DNA of 64,000 nt from Burkholderia lata (lineage in GTDB: Bacteria; Pseudomonadota; Gammaproteobacteria; Burkholderiales; Burkholderiaceae). Location: assembly GCF_902499335.1 (NCBI RefSeq), contig NZ_CABVQK010000017.1:124001-188000 (forward strand), read 5' to 3'. The translations under genes were made by a program, and so were the position numbers. This document shows positions 45,262-54,644 of this stretch, one piece after another (position 1 is the stretch's first letter; each line of letters begins with the position of its first letter). The notes under the pieces were generated by a model. That model saw only the letters and a list, made by a program, of their open reading frames with translations, did not search any database and was not told the DNA's origin.

Positions 45262-46884
45262 TCAGGCCGTTTGCCCCGCCGTCACACTGAGCGCCACCGC
45301 CTGCGCGACTTCGATCCCGTCGATGGCTGCCGAATAGATGCCACCGGCATACCCCGCACCTTCACCAGCCGGATACAGGCCTTCGACGTTCATGCTCTGG
45401 TAATCGTCCTTGCGTCGGATCCGGATCGGCGACGAAGTGCGCGTCTCGACCCCGGTGAGCACTGCATCGTGCATCGCGAAGCCGGCGATCTTCTTGTCGA
45501 TCTCGGGGAGGGCTTCGCGGATCGCTTCGATCACGTAGTCCGGCAGTGCGGTGCTGAGATCGGTCGGGTTCACGCCCGGCTTGTACGACGGCTCGACGGA
45601 GCCGAGCGACGTCGACGGCCGGCCCGCGATGAAATCGCCGACCAGCTGGCCCGGTGCGCGGTAATCGCCGCCGCCGAGTTCGAACGCGCGCTCTTCCCAT
45701 TTGCGCTGGAACGCGATGCCTGCCAGCGGGCCGCCGGGATAGTCGTCCGGCGTGATGCCGACGACGATGCCTGCATTCGCGTTGCGCTCAGCCCGCGAAT
45801 ACTGGCTCATGCCGTTGGTGACCACGCGGCCCGGCTCGGAGGTTGCCGCGACGACCGTGCCGCCCGGGCACATGCAGAAGCTGTAGACGGCCCGGCCATT
45901 GCTGCAGTGGTGGACCACCTTGTAGTCGGCCGCACCGAGCTGCTTGTGGCCTGCGAACTTGCCGAAGCGGCTGCGATCGATCAACCCCTGCGGATGCTCG
46001 ATGCGAAAGCCCAGCGAGAACGGCTTGGCTTCGACGTAGACGCCGCGTTCGTGCAGCATCTCGAAGGTGTCGCGCGCGCTGTGGCCCACGGCCAGCACCA
46101 CGTGGTCGCACCGCAGCGTTTCCCCATTCGAGAGCTTCAGCGAGCGCACCTTGCCCTGATCGATCTCGATGTCGTCGACCCGGGTTTCAAAGCGCACTTC
46201 GCCGCCCAGCTCATGGATGGACGCACGCATCTTTTCCACCATGCTGACGAGGCGGAACGTGCCGATGTGCGGCCGGCTCAGGTACAGGATGTCTTCCGGT
46301 GCGCCTGCCTTGACGAATTCGTCCAGCACCTTGCGGCCGTAGTGGTTGGGATCCTTGATCTGGCTGTACAGCTTGCCGTCGGAAAACGTCCCGGCGCCGC
46401 CTTCGCCGAACTGCACGTTGGATTCGGGATTGAGCACGCTCTTGCGCCACAGTCCGAAGGTGTCCTTGGTGCGCTCGCGCACGGCCTTGCCGCGTTCGAG
46501 GATGATGGGGCGGAAACCCATCTGCGCGAGGATCAGCCCCGCGAACAGGCCGCACGGCCCCATGCCGATCACGACCGGGCGCAGGAAATTGCCGTGCTCG
46601 GGCGCCTTGGTGACGAAGTGGTACGCCATGTCGGGCGTCACGCCGCAATGCGGCTTGCCGGCGAGGCGCTTGATCGCGGCCGCTTCGTCCGTGACTTCGA
46701 CATCGACGATGTACGTGAGCTTGATGTCGGCGCGCTTGCGCGCATCGTGTGCGCGACGGAACACGGTGTAACGGAGGAGCCCGTCTGCGGCCACACCGAG
46801 CTCCGCGAGGCGCTCGCGAATTGCGGCCTCGAGCGCGCTTTCGGGGTGGTCGAGGGGGAGTTTAATTTCGCTTAGCCGTAACAT
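45262..46884 (-). CDS. FAD-dependent oxidoreductase (COG2509-type)
   Basis: The 540-aa protein has an N-terminal ~95-residue domain (MLRLSEIKLPLDHPESAL) followed by a Rossmann FAD-binding motif, VVIGMGPCGLFAGLILAQMG. FGEGGAGTFSDGKL and the C-terminal FAD motif GLYPAGEGAGYAGGI also fit. The family is widespread, its substrate unknown. Start ATG at 46884. It is on the distal side of the mutS cassettes. Confidence 0.88.
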   Translation of the reverse strand: MLRLSEIKLPLDHPESALEAAIRERLAELGVAADGLLRYTVFRRAHDARKRADIKLTYIVDVEVTDEAAAIKRLAGKPHCGVTPDMAYHFVTKAPEHGNFLRPVVIGMGPCGLFAGLILAQMGFRPIILERGKAVRERTKDTFGLWRKSVLNPESNVQFGEGGAGTFSDGKLYSQIKDPNHYGRKVLDEFVKAGAPEDILYLSRPHIGTFRLVSMVEKMRASIHELGGEVRFETRVDDIEIDQGKVRSLKLSNGETLRCDHVVLAVGHSARDTFEMLHERGVYVEAKPFSLGFRIEHPQGLIDRSRFGKFAGHKQLGAADYKVVHHCSNGRAVYSFCMCPGGTVVAATSEPGRVVTNGMSQYSRAERNANAGIVVGITPDDYPGGPLAGIAFQRKWEERAFELGGGDYRAPGQLVGDFIAGRPSTSLGSVEPSYKPGVNPTDLSTALPDYVIEAIREALPEIDKKIAGFAMHDAVLTGVETRTSSPIRIRRKDDYQSMNVEGLYPAGEGAGYAGGIYSAAIDGIEVAQAVALSVTAGQTA

Positions 46885-47190
46885 GGGGACTCGGATGCGA
46901 TTGCCACGGCGTCGTGGCGGTGTTGATACGGGCGGGGGCCGGCAGGCCGGCAGTGTTGTCCGCCGTGCGGGCATGCCGGACGCAAACCATTCATTGTCAT
47001 TGCGGGGCAGGCGGTGCAAGCGGCAGTACGCTGGCCGGCCCGAACAACTCAAGCAACTTCAGGATAGGCGCACGACGCGACCCTTGTGCGGGAAGATTGT
47101 CCCGCCTCCCGGCAACCGAACGGCGCGCCGTCGTGACGATGCCCGCGAGCGGTATGCGCGAAAGCCGCGCCATGCAGGCGCGGCCGGGGC
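46885..47190. other. intergenic region
   Basis: About 305 bp between the FAD gene's start and the suhB stop. No credible gene; it should contain the promoter of the FAD gene. A suhB terminator was not identified. Confidence 0.5.
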
Positions 47191-47994
47191 TTACTCCGCT
47201 GCCGGATGCACGCGGGTGTAACCCTTCAGGATCGGGATCATCTGCGCGTAGATCTTCGGGTTCGCAGCGACGATTTCATGGCGATGCAGGAAATCGGCGT
47301 CGCCCGTGTAGTTGCCGACGAGGCCGCCGGCTTCGGTGATCAGCAGGCTGCCCGCCGCCATGTCCCACACGTTGATGCCCTGCTCGAAGAACGCGTCGAG
47401 GCGGCCGGCCGCGACGTTCGCGAGATCGAGTGCCGCAGCGCCCGGACGGCGCAGGCCCGTGCAGGCCTGCGTCATTTCGGTGAAGAGGCGCGCGTAGGCA
47501 TCGAGGCCGTCCTTTTCGCGGAACGGGAAGCCCGTGCCGACCAGTGCGTCCGACAGGCGGTCGCGGCGGCCGACGCGGATGCGGCGGTCGTTCAGGTACG
47601 CGCCGCGGCCGCGGGTGGCCGTGAACAGGTCGTTCTTGTTCGGGTCGTAGACGACAGCCTGCGTGACGACGCCCTTGTGCTCGAGCGCAATCGACACGCA
47701 GTAGTACGGGAAGCCGTGGATGAAGTTGGTCGTGCCGTCGAGCGGATCGATGATCCACTTGAATTCGGATTCGTTCTCCGATTCGCCCGATTCTTCCGCG
47801 AGGATCGCGTGGTCGGGGTAGGCGGTCTTCAGCGTCTCGATGATCGCCTCTTCGGCGGCCTTGTCCACTTCGGTGACGAAGTCATTCTGCTGCTTCTTGC
47901 GGATCTCGATCAGGTCGAGATCGAGGGACGCGCGATTGATGATCTGTCCGGCGCGGCGCGCAGCCTTGACAGCAATGTTGAGCATGGGATGCAT
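47191..47994 (-). CDS. suhB: inositol-1-monophosphatase family protein SuhB
   Basis: The 267-aa lithium-sensitive phosphatase has metal ligands in the motifs LAEESGE (Glu), IIDPLDGTTNFIHG (Asp pair) and NVWDMAAGSLLITEAGG (Asp). In bacteria SuhB also takes part in rRNA transcription antitermination with NusA. The start at 47994 gives MHPMLNIAVKAARRAG, the usual N-terminus. It is divergent from trmJ; the gap 47995-48274 holds no other gene that I can see. Confidence 0.95.
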   Translation of the reverse strand: MHPMLNIAVKAARRAGQIINRASLDLDLIEIRKKQQNDFVTEVDKAAEEAIIETLKTAYPDHAILAEESGESENESEFKWIIDPLDGTTNFIHGFPYYCVSIALEHKGVVTQAVVYDPNKNDLFTATRGRGAYLNDRRIRVGRRDRLSDALVGTGFPFREKDGLDAYARLFTEMTQACTGLRRPGAAALDLANVAAGRLDAFFEQGINVWDMAAGSLLITEAGGLVGNYTGDADFLHRHEIVAANPKIYAQMIPILKGYTRVHPAAE

Positions 47995-48274
47995 GAGCCT
48001 GGATCCTGTAGCCGGCGGCACGGGCCGCCACGAAGTGGAACAACCGCCCGGCACGGCGCAAGCGTGGCAGGCGAGGTGAGACGCGAATTGACAAAGAACG
48101 GGGTACGACCCGCGCCGCACGGTGCGCGACGCGTAAAGGCATGATTTTACCCGATTTTTGGCGGTTTCAGGCGATCGGGATACGGGGAAACCCCCACTAT
48201 CCGTCCGGACGAGTGGGTTTGCCGCGGCGATGGCGATACCATACTGCCATTCTGATGAACCGAGTCGCATCGTA

Positions 48275-49099
48275 GTGGAAACCCCGCAGATCACCGCCGC
48301 GCCGTCCGAGCCGGGCGCGGCCTCGTCCCGGCCGCCGTCCGGCGGCTTCACGTCCACCCGTTTCGTGCTCGTCGAGCCGAGCCATCCCGGCAATGTCGGG
48401 GCGGCCGCCCGCGCGCTGAAGACGATGGGCTTCTCGCGTCTCGTGCTGGTCGCGCCGCGCGTGCCGCACGTGCAGAGCGATCCCGAGGCGATCGCGATGG
48501 CCAGCGGCGCGGACGACGTCCTCGCGTCCGCGCATGTCGTGCCGACGCTTGGCGACGCGCTGTCCGGTGTTCACTGGTCGATCGCGCTGACTGCGCGCAC
48601 GCGTGAATACGGGCCGCCGCGCCTGGCGCCGCGTGCCGCTGCCACGCAGGCGTGCGCGCAGGTTGGCACGGGCGACATCGCGCTCGTGTTCGGCAACGAG
48701 CGCACGGGCCTCGCGAACGAGCACGTCGAGCAGTGCAGCGCGCTGGCGCACATCCCGGCGAACCCGGCCTACAGTTCGCTGAATCTCGCGCAGGCCGTGC
48801 AGGTGCTCGCGTACGAGCTGCGCGTCGCGTTTCTCGAGCAGGCGAGCGAGCCGTCGGCGCAACCGTCGGGCGAAGCCGGCACGCTTGCGCAGAGCGACGA
48901 GATCGAGCGCATGTACGTGCACCTCGAGCATGCGCTGATCGCGCTCGATTTCCTCGATCCGCGCAACCCGAAGAAGCTGATGCCACGGCTGCGGCGCCTG
49001 TTCGCGCGCACGGGCCTCGAGCGCGAGGAGGTCAACATCCTGCGCGGCGTCGCGAAGCACATCCTGCTGAAATCGGGCAAGCCCGGCGGCGACGCGTAA
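48275..49099 (+). CDS. trmJ: tRNA (cytidine/uridine-2'-O-)-methyltransferase TrmJ
   Basis: The 274-aa SPOUT methyltransferase modifies position 32 of certain tRNAs. The knot motifs are FVLVEPSHPGNVGAAARA, FGNERTGLANEHV and NPAYSSLNLAQAVQV. A C-terminal helical domain follows (FLDPRNPKKLMPRLRRLFARTGLE). The start is taken as GTG at 48275, giving (M)ETPQITAAPS; no ATG lies between it and the domain. The ~30-residue Pro/Ser-rich N-terminal tail is of uncertain length. Confidence 0.92.
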   Translation: METPQITAAPSEPGAASSRPPSGGFTSTRFVLVEPSHPGNVGAAARALKTMGFSRLVLVAPRVPHVQSDPEAIAMASGADDVLASAHVVPTLGDALSGVHWSIALTARTREYGPPRLAPRAAATQACAQVGTGDIALVFGNERTGLANEHVEQCSALAHIPANPAYSSLNLAQAVQVLAYELRVAFLEQASEPSAQPSGEAGTLAQSDEIERMYVHLEHALIALDFLDPRNPKKLMPRLRRLFARTGLEREEVNILRGVAKHILLKSGKPGGDA

Positions 49100-49352
49100 G
49101 CGGCCGGCGCACCGGCTGCCGGGTGTCTCGGCGCGCGGCGCAACCACCGCGTCGGGCGGGTGCCAGGTCGGCCGCCGGAAGCGCTGGGGCCGATCGCTGC
49201 GCCAGATCGACCATCCCGCAAACGCCCCCGCAGCAAGCGTTCCGCCCGAATACCCGTGCCGCCGGCGGGGTGAACGCGCGAGCTCGTGCGGCCGTGCGCG
49301 ACTCGCCCTACAATCGCCGGACATCATAAGTAAATTACCCGGCACGATAAGG

Positions 49353-49386
49353 GCCGGTCATTGCCGGCGATGCGCGCCGGCCTTTT
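49353..49386 (+). promoter_or_regulatory. alternative hairpins in the cysE leader
   Basis: GCCGGCG(ATGCG)CGCCGGC at 49363-49381 followed by CTTTT looks like a terminator 14 nt before the cysE ATG. GCCGG (49353-49357) can instead pair with CCGGC (49364-49368), breaking the first stem. This could be a simple trmJ terminator or an attenuator. Confidence 0.5.
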
Positions 49387-49399
49387 CCCAGACCACATC

Positions 49400-50173
49400 A
49401 TGTTCACGAGACTGCGCGAAGACGTTGCAACGATTCGCGAGCGGGATCCCGCCGCTCGCAGTGCGTGGGAAGTGCTGACCTGTTATCCGGGGTTGCATGC
49501 GCTCGTGCTGCATCGTTTCGCGCACGCATGCTGGCGCGCGAAGCGCTACTGGATCGCGCGTTTCGCGTCGCAGGCCGGCCGGTTCCTGACGGGGATCGAA
49601 ATTCACCCCGGCGCGACGATCGGCCGGCGCGTGTTCATCGATCACGGGATGGGTGTCGTGATCGGCGAGACGGCGATAGTCGGCGACGACTGCACGATCT
49701 ATCAGGGCGTGACGCTGGGCGGCACGTCGCTCACGCGCGGCGCCAAGCGCCACCCGACGCTCGAGGCCGGCGTCATCGTCGGCGCGGGCGCGAAGGTGCT
49801 TGGCGGTTTCACGGTCGGGGCCGGTGCGAAGATCGGTTCGAACGCGGTCGTCGTGAAGCCGGTGCCGCCAGGCGGCACGGCGGTCGGCAACCCGGCGCGC
49901 ATCGTGATGCCGGCGCAGCCGAAGCCGCAGCCCGAACGCGCGGCGTTCTGCGCATACGGGATCACGCCGAATGCCGACGATCCGATGTCGCTCGCGATTC
50001 ACGGGCTGATCGATCACGCGGCGAAGGAAAGCCGCCGCGTCGACGAGATCGTCGCGGCGCTCGAGCGGCTCGGCACGCATCTGGAAACGCTGCAGGGCGC
50101 CGACGCGGCGCGCCTCGACCTGCGCCGGCTGTCGGCGGTGCTGGAAGGAAAGACGGTCGAGCGCGAGGTGTAG
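49400..50173 (+). CDS. cysE: serine O-acetyltransferase
   Basis: The 257-aa enzyme makes O-acetylserine for cysteine synthesis. Start ATG at 49400 (MFTRLREDVATIRERDPAA). A helical N-terminal domain precedes a left-handed beta-helix with IEIHPGATIGRRVFIDHGMGVVIGETA, YQGVTLGG and KRHPTL, which hold the catalytic His and Asp. The C-terminus is longer than in short-type enzymes and does not end in the usual Ile. Cysteine is the sulfur source for IscS. Confidence 0.95.
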   Translation: MFTRLREDVATIRERDPAARSAWEVLTCYPGLHALVLHRFAHACWRAKRYWIARFASQAGRFLTGIEIHPGATIGRRVFIDHGMGVVIGETAIVGDDCTIYQGVTLGGTSLTRGAKRHPTLEAGVIVGAGAKVLGGFTVGAGAKIGSNAVVVKPVPPGGTAVGNPARIVMPAQPKPQPERAAFCAYGITPNADDPMSLAIHGLIDHAAKESRRVDEIVAALERLGTHLETLQGADAARLDLRRLSAVLEGKTVEREV

Positions 50174-50221
50174 CGAGAGGGTTGACGATGGCTGCCGGCC
50201 GGTGCGGCGGCAGCAGTGTCG

Positions 50222-51022
50222 TCAGTCGAGCGGCATCGCGTGGATGCCTTCCGCGTCGACGCGCAGGTAGCCGCCGCGCGGCTTGCCGTGGTCGAGATCC
50301 CAGTCGGGCAGCACCCAGCGGATGCCGCCCGGCTCGGCGTGGCTCGCGGGGCGGTGCGTATGGCCGTGAATGATCACGCTCGCGCGGCTTTTCCGGAACA
50401 GCGCGGCCACGCCTTCACGCGTGACATCGTAAATCGCCGAAGCAGGGCGCACCCGGCCCGCTTCGCTTTTCGAACGCATGCGCTGCGCGAGCGCGCGGCG
50501 CCAGCGGAACGGCCACGCGAGAAACAGCCATTGCGCGACGCGGTTGCGTGCGAAGCGGCGGAACAGCTGGTAGCCGCGGTCGGCCGTGCATTGTGCGTCT
50601 CCGTGCGCGAGCACGATGCGCTGGCCGAACGCCATGATCAGCGAAGGATCAGGCAGCAGCATCGCGCCGGCTGCCTTCATGAAGCGCCGGCCGAGCAGGA
50701 AATCGCGGTTGCCGTGCATCACGTAGAGCGCAATGCCACGCTCCGAGAACGTGTGCATCAGCGCGGCCATGCGTGCCGCGAACGGATCGTCGTCGAGGAT
50801 GTCGTCGCCGATCCAGTATTCGAACAGGTCGCCGAGGATGAACACCGAATCGGCGCTGTCGGCGGTGTATTTCACGAAATGCTCGAACGCGGCGACCGTC
50901 TTCGGAATCGCTTCGCTCAGATGCAGATCGGAGAGAAACAGGAACGGGCGTGCGGCTTGCGCGTATTCGCGCTCGCCCGGCACGCCCGCGGAGACGCTTC
51001 GCGGCGGACTCTCCTGCAACAT
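50222..51022 (-). CDS. lpxH: UDP-2,3-diacylglucosamine diphosphatase LpxH
   Basis: The 266-aa peripheral membrane phosphoesterase cleaves UDP-diacylglucosamine to lipid X in lipid A synthesis. Calcineurin-like motifs in order are LSDLHLSE, GDLFEYWIGDD, HGNRDFLLG, LAHGD and HGHTHRP. The N-terminal ~24 residues are an unstructured extension. The stop lies 49 bp from the convergent cysE. It follows ppiB by 23 bp, as ppiB-lpxH often do. Confidence 0.95.
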   Translation of the reverse strand: MLQESPPRSVSAGVPGEREYAQAARPFLFLSDLHLSEAIPKTVAAFEHFVKYTADSADSVFILGDLFEYWIGDDILDDDPFAARMAALMHTFSERGIALYVMHGNRDFLLGRRFMKAAGAMLLPDPSLIMAFGQRIVLAHGDAQCTADRGYQLFRRFARNRVAQWLFLAWPFRWRRALAQRMRSKSEAGRVRPASAIYDVTREGVAALFRKSRASVIIHGHTHRPASHAEPGGIRWVLPDWDLDHGKPRGGYLRVDAEGIHAMPLD

Positions 51023-51045
51023 CGAAGTGCCTCCGTAACTGCGCG

Positions 51046-51537
51046 TCAGACCACGACGGCCTTCTCGATCACGACGTCGTCAGCCGGCACGTCCTGGTGG
51101 AAACCAGCGTTGCCCGTCTTGACGCCCTTGATCTTGTCGACCACGTCCTGGCCTTCGACGACCTTGCCGAACACGGCGTAGCCCCAGCCTTGCGGCGTCG
51201 GCGACGAGTGGTTCAGGAAGTCGTTGTCGTTCACGTTGATGAAGAACTGGGCAGTTGCCGAGTGCGGATCGTTCGTGCGCGCCATCGCGACCGTGTAGTT
51301 GTCGTTCTTCAGGCCGTTGTTCGCCTCGTTGTCGATCGGTGCATCGGTCGGCTTCTGCTTCAGGCCCGGCTCGAAGCCGCCGCCCTGGATCATGAAGCCG
51401 TTGATCACGCGATGGAACACGGTGCCGTCGTAATGGCCCTTCTTCACGTAGTTCAGGAAGTTCTCGACCGTCTTCGGTGCCTTCGCGGCGTCGAGTTCGA
51501 GCTTGATCACGCCGTGGTTCGTATGCAGTTCAACCAT
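51046..51537 (-). CDS. ppiB: cytoplasmic cyclophilin-type peptidyl-prolyl isomerase
   Basis: The 163-aa cyclophilin has no signal peptide and starts MVELHTNHG. Catalytic motifs are FHRVINGFMIQGGGFEPG (Arg in FHR) and the NDPHSATAQFFINVNDN region. It speeds proline isomerisation in protein folding. It is a paralogue of the exported cyclophilin encoded 88 bp upstream. Confidence 0.95.
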   Translation of the reverse strand: MVELHTNHGVIKLELDAAKAPKTVENFLNYVKKGHYDGTVFHRVINGFMIQGGGFEPGLKQKPTDAPIDNEANNGLKNDNYTVAMARTNDPHSATAQFFINVNDNDFLNHSSPTPQGWGYAVFGKVVEGQDVVDKIKGVKTGNAGFHQDVPADDVVIEKAVVV

Positions 51538-51625
51538 GATGAATTCCTTCGGTGAGGCGGTTTAAATGGCACGCGGCCGGTCGTGCGACGCGGCCGCGTG
51601 TGGCGCCGGACGTGCCGGCAGGTTC

Positions 51626-52207
51626 TTACTTCGAGACGATGCTGGCCGATTCGATCAGGATCGGTTGCGCGGGCACATCCTGCATCGGGCCGCGCGAGGT
51701 CGTCGCCACGCCTTCGATCTTCTTCACGACGTCGAGACCCGACACGACCTTGCCGAACACCGCATAGCCGTTGCCGTCCGGGTTCGGGTAGTCGAGGCCG
51801 CTGTTGTCGACCGTGTTGATGAAGAACTGCGCGGTAGCCGAATTCGGATCGCTCGTGCGTGCCATCGCGATCGTGCCCGTCAGGTTCTTCAGACCATTGC
51901 GGCTCTCCAGCGGGATCGGCGCGCGGGTCGGCTTCTCCTCGAAGTTGGTCTTGTAGCCGCCGCCCTGGATCATGAAGCCCTTGATCACGCGATGGAAGAT
52001 CGTGCCGTTGTACTGGCCGGCCTTCACGTAATCGAGGAAGTTGGCGACGGACTTCGGCGCCTTCTCCGGGTAGAGCTCGACGCGGATGTCGCCCTGCGAG
52101 GTCTTCAGCTGCACGACAGGGTGCGCGGTAGCCGATTGTGCGAACGCAGGTGCGGTCGCGGTCGCGAGAAGGGCGGCGCCGCCAAGCGCCAGCAACAGAC
52201 GTTTCAT
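51626..52207 (-). CDS. ppiA: exported cyclophilin-type peptidyl-prolyl isomerase
   Basis: The 193-aa protein has a signal peptide with a likely cleavage after AFA (MKRLLLALGGAALLATATAPAFA). The cyclophilin domain contains FHRVIKGFMIQGGGYK and SATAQFFINTVDN. It is expected in the periplasm. The two cyclophilins are about half identical by eye, consistent with tandem duplication. Confidence 0.94.
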   Translation of the reverse strand: MKRLLLALGGAALLATATAPAFAQSATAHPVVQLKTSQGDIRVELYPEKAPKSVANFLDYVKAGQYNGTIFHRVIKGFMIQGGGYKTNFEEKPTRAPIPLESRNGLKNLTGTIAMARTSDPNSATAQFFINTVDNSGLDYPNPDGNGYAVFGKVVSGLDVVKKIEGVATTSRGPMQDVPAQPILIESASIVSK

Positions 52208-52246
52208 TGCGATCCTCAGGTTGGGAGGGAAAGAAGGCCGCGCCGC

Positions 52247-52969
52247 TTATTGCGACGGCGCGACGTACGGCGCCGCCAGTGCGCCCGACGGACCGCTGAA
52301 CTGGAACGTCGGCGACATCGGCAGCGTGGTGGTGCTCACGTTCGCGGCTGCGCGGTTGGTGTAGTCGCGGGTGGCCGGTGCGACCGCGCGGGCGTTCGGC
52401 GCGGCCTTCGGCGGCGACACGATCTTCTGGAGATCGGCGAGGCGCTGCGCGGTCGCGCCGCTCGTGCGGCCGAGCGATTGCGCACGCTTGTACGACTCGG
52501 CCGCGAGGCGCAGGTACAGGTCGCCGAGGTTCTCGTAGGCAAGCGAGTAGCTCGGGTTCGATTGCGTCGCCGTGACGAGCGCGGTGCGCGCGTCGTCGTA
52601 ACGGCCATGCTTCGCGTAGAGCGCCGCAAGGTTGTTGTACGGCTCGGGCAGTTCGGGGTACGCCTGCGTGATCGCGACGAACTGCTGGATCGCGTCGTCG
52701 TCACGGTTCAGGCGGGCCAGCACGGTGCCGCGCTTGAACTGCGCCTGCACGTCGCGCGGGTTCGACGCGATGCGCGCGTCGAGCTGCGCGAGCGCCTGTT
52801 TCCACTGCTTGCCGGCGATCGACGCGTCGATTTCGGGTGTGCCGTCGGCGGTGGCCGGGGCTTTCTGCGCATGCGCCGCGGGGACCGCGAAAAGCGTCAG
52901 CGCGACGCCCATGACGGTGGTCGCAACGAGGGTCGCAGCGCTCTGCGCGCGGCCGCGATGAGGTTTCAT
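52247..52969 (-). CDS. exported tetratricopeptide-repeat protein
   Basis: The 240-aa protein has a signal peptide ending near AHAQ (residues ~25-34). Three or so TPR units cover ~48-160: WKQALAQLDARIASNPRD, AIQQFVAITQAYPELPEPYNNLAALYAKHGRYDDARTAL and SLAYENLGDLYLRLA. A Pro/Ala-rich tail follows. It probably serves as a periplasmic protein-protein contact. The ATG at 52969 gives MKPHRGRAQ; an in-frame upstream ATG (53002) is less likely. It reads toward ppiA. Confidence 0.85.
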   Translation of the reverse strand: MKPHRGRAQSAATLVATTVMGVALTLFAVPAAHAQKAPATADGTPEIDASIAGKQWKQALAQLDARIASNPRDVQAQFKRGTVLARLNRDDDAIQQFVAITQAYPELPEPYNNLAALYAKHGRYDDARTALVTATQSNPSYSLAYENLGDLYLRLAAESYKRAQSLGRTSGATAQRLADLQKIVSPPKAAPNARAVAPATRDYTNRAAANVSTTTLPMSPTFQFSGPSGALAAPYVAPSQ

Positions 52970-53203
52970 AGGCGTAAATCGGAATGTTATACTCCGAGCC
53001 ATTCTAACAAAACGTCTGCGCGTTCCGGCGAGCGGCAGACAGTCTTTCTTAGCCTCTCGTGGCCGTCACCGCTGTGCTTGCAGCCTGACCGCCCCATGTG
53101 ATATCGAGGACGCTCGGCCTGGTGCCGCAGCAGATGGTCCGTCCGTTTCGCATGCTGGGCGAGCTTCGCCAGGGCGGTTTCCTTCGGCTCACGGTTCATC
53201 TCT

Positions 53204-54601
53204 ATGGAATCACTGCGCATCTACAACACGCTCGCGCGTGACAAGCAAGTCTTCGTGCCGCGCCAGTCCGGCGAAGTGCGGATGTACGTATGCGGAATCA
53301 CCGTATACGACTATTGTCACGTGGGCCACGCGCGCATGCTGGTCGTGTTCGACCTCGTCCAGCGCTGGTTGCGTGCGATCGGTTACCGGGTCACGTATGT
53401 GCGCAACATTACCGACATCGACGACAAGATCATCCGCCGCGCGGTCGAGAACGGCGAGACGATCAAGTCGCTGACCGACCGGTTCATCGGCGCGATGCAC
53501 GACGACGAAAGCGCGCTCGGCATCCAGCGGCCCGACATCGAGCCGCGCGCGACGGCGTTCATTCCGCAGATGCTCGGCATGATCGAGACGCTTGAGACGA
53601 ACGGCTACGCTTACCAGGCGACCGACGGCGACGTCAATTACTCGGTGCGCAAGTTCGCGAACTACGGAAAGCTGTCGGGCAAGTCGCTCGACGATCTGCG
53701 TGCCGGCGAGCGCGTCGCCGCGAACGACGCGAAGGAAGATCCGCTCGATTTCGTGCTCTGGAAACGCGCGAAGCCGGAGGATCCGGAAGGCGCGTCATGG
53801 GCGTCGAAGTACGGGATGGGGCGCCCGGGCTGGCACATCGAGTGCTCGGCGATGGGCTGCACGCTGCTCGGCGAGCATTTCGACATCCACGGCGGCGGGC
53901 AGGATCTGCAATTCCCGCACCACGAGAACGAGATCGCGCAGAGCGAAGGCGCGACCGGCCAGACGTTCGTCAATTACTGGATGCACAACGGCTTCGTGCA
54001 GGTCGACAACGAGAAGATGTCGAAATCGCTCGGCAACTTCTTCACGATCCGCGAAGTGCTCGAGCGCTACGATGCCGAAGTCATGCGCTTCTTCATCGTG
54101 CGCACGCACTACCGTTCGCCGCTCAATTACAGCGACGTGCATCTCGACGATGCGCGCGCGTCGCTCACGCGTCTCTACACCGCGCTGAAGGATGTCGAGG
54201 CCGACACGCTCGCGCTCGAATGGAACGAGCCGCACGCGCAGCGTTTCGCGGCTGCGATGAACGACGACTTCAACACGCCGGTCGCGGTGGCGACGCTGTT
54301 CGAGCTGGCGGGCGAGGTGAATCGCACGCGCGACGCATCGCTCGCGCGGCAACTGAAACAGCTGGCGGGCCTGCTCGGCCTGCTGGGCCGCGAACCGCGC
54401 GCGTTCCTGCAGCAGGCGTCCGGCGCCGCGCAGGCGGGCGGGCTCGCCGCCGACGAGATCGAAGCGAAGATCGCCGCGCGCGTCGCGGCGAAGCAAGCGA
54501 AAGACTATGCCGAAGCGGACCGGATCCGGGCGGAACTGCTCGAGACCGGTATCGCACTTGAAGACAAACCGGGCGGATCGACCGAATGGCGTCGCGTATG
54601 A
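53204..54601 (+). CDS. cysS: cysteinyl-tRNA synthetase
   Basis: The 465-aa class I enzyme has its HIGH motif in CHVGHARMLVVFD and its KMSKS motif in EKMSKSLGNF. The zinc ligands are Cys in YVCGITVYD, Cys in HIECSAMG and His/Glu in FPHHENEIAQSEG. The C-terminal helical domain ends KDYAEADRIRAELLETGIALED. Length is normal. The divergent TPR gene is 234 bp away. Confidence 0.98.
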   Translation: MESLRIYNTLARDKQVFVPRQSGEVRMYVCGITVYDYCHVGHARMLVVFDLVQRWLRAIGYRVTYVRNITDIDDKIIRRAVENGETIKSLTDRFIGAMHDDESALGIQRPDIEPRATAFIPQMLGMIETLETNGYAYQATDGDVNYSVRKFANYGKLSGKSLDDLRAGERVAANDAKEDPLDFVLWKRAKPEDPEGASWASKYGMGRPGWHIECSAMGCTLLGEHFDIHGGGQDLQFPHHENEIAQSEGATGQTFVNYWMHNGFVQVDNEKMSKSLGNFFTIREVLERYDAEVMRFFIVRTHYRSPLNYSDVHLDDARASLTRLYTALKDVEADTLALEWNEPHAQRFAAAMNDDFNTPVAVATLFELAGEVNRTRDASLARQLKQLAGLLGLLGREPRAFLQQASGAAQAGGLAADEIEAKIAARVAAKQAKDYAEADRIRAELLETGIALEDKPGGSTEWRRV

Positions 54602-54644
54602 GCGCGGTGCGTTCCACTGACCGATCCGTCAGGTAGGAGGCAAG

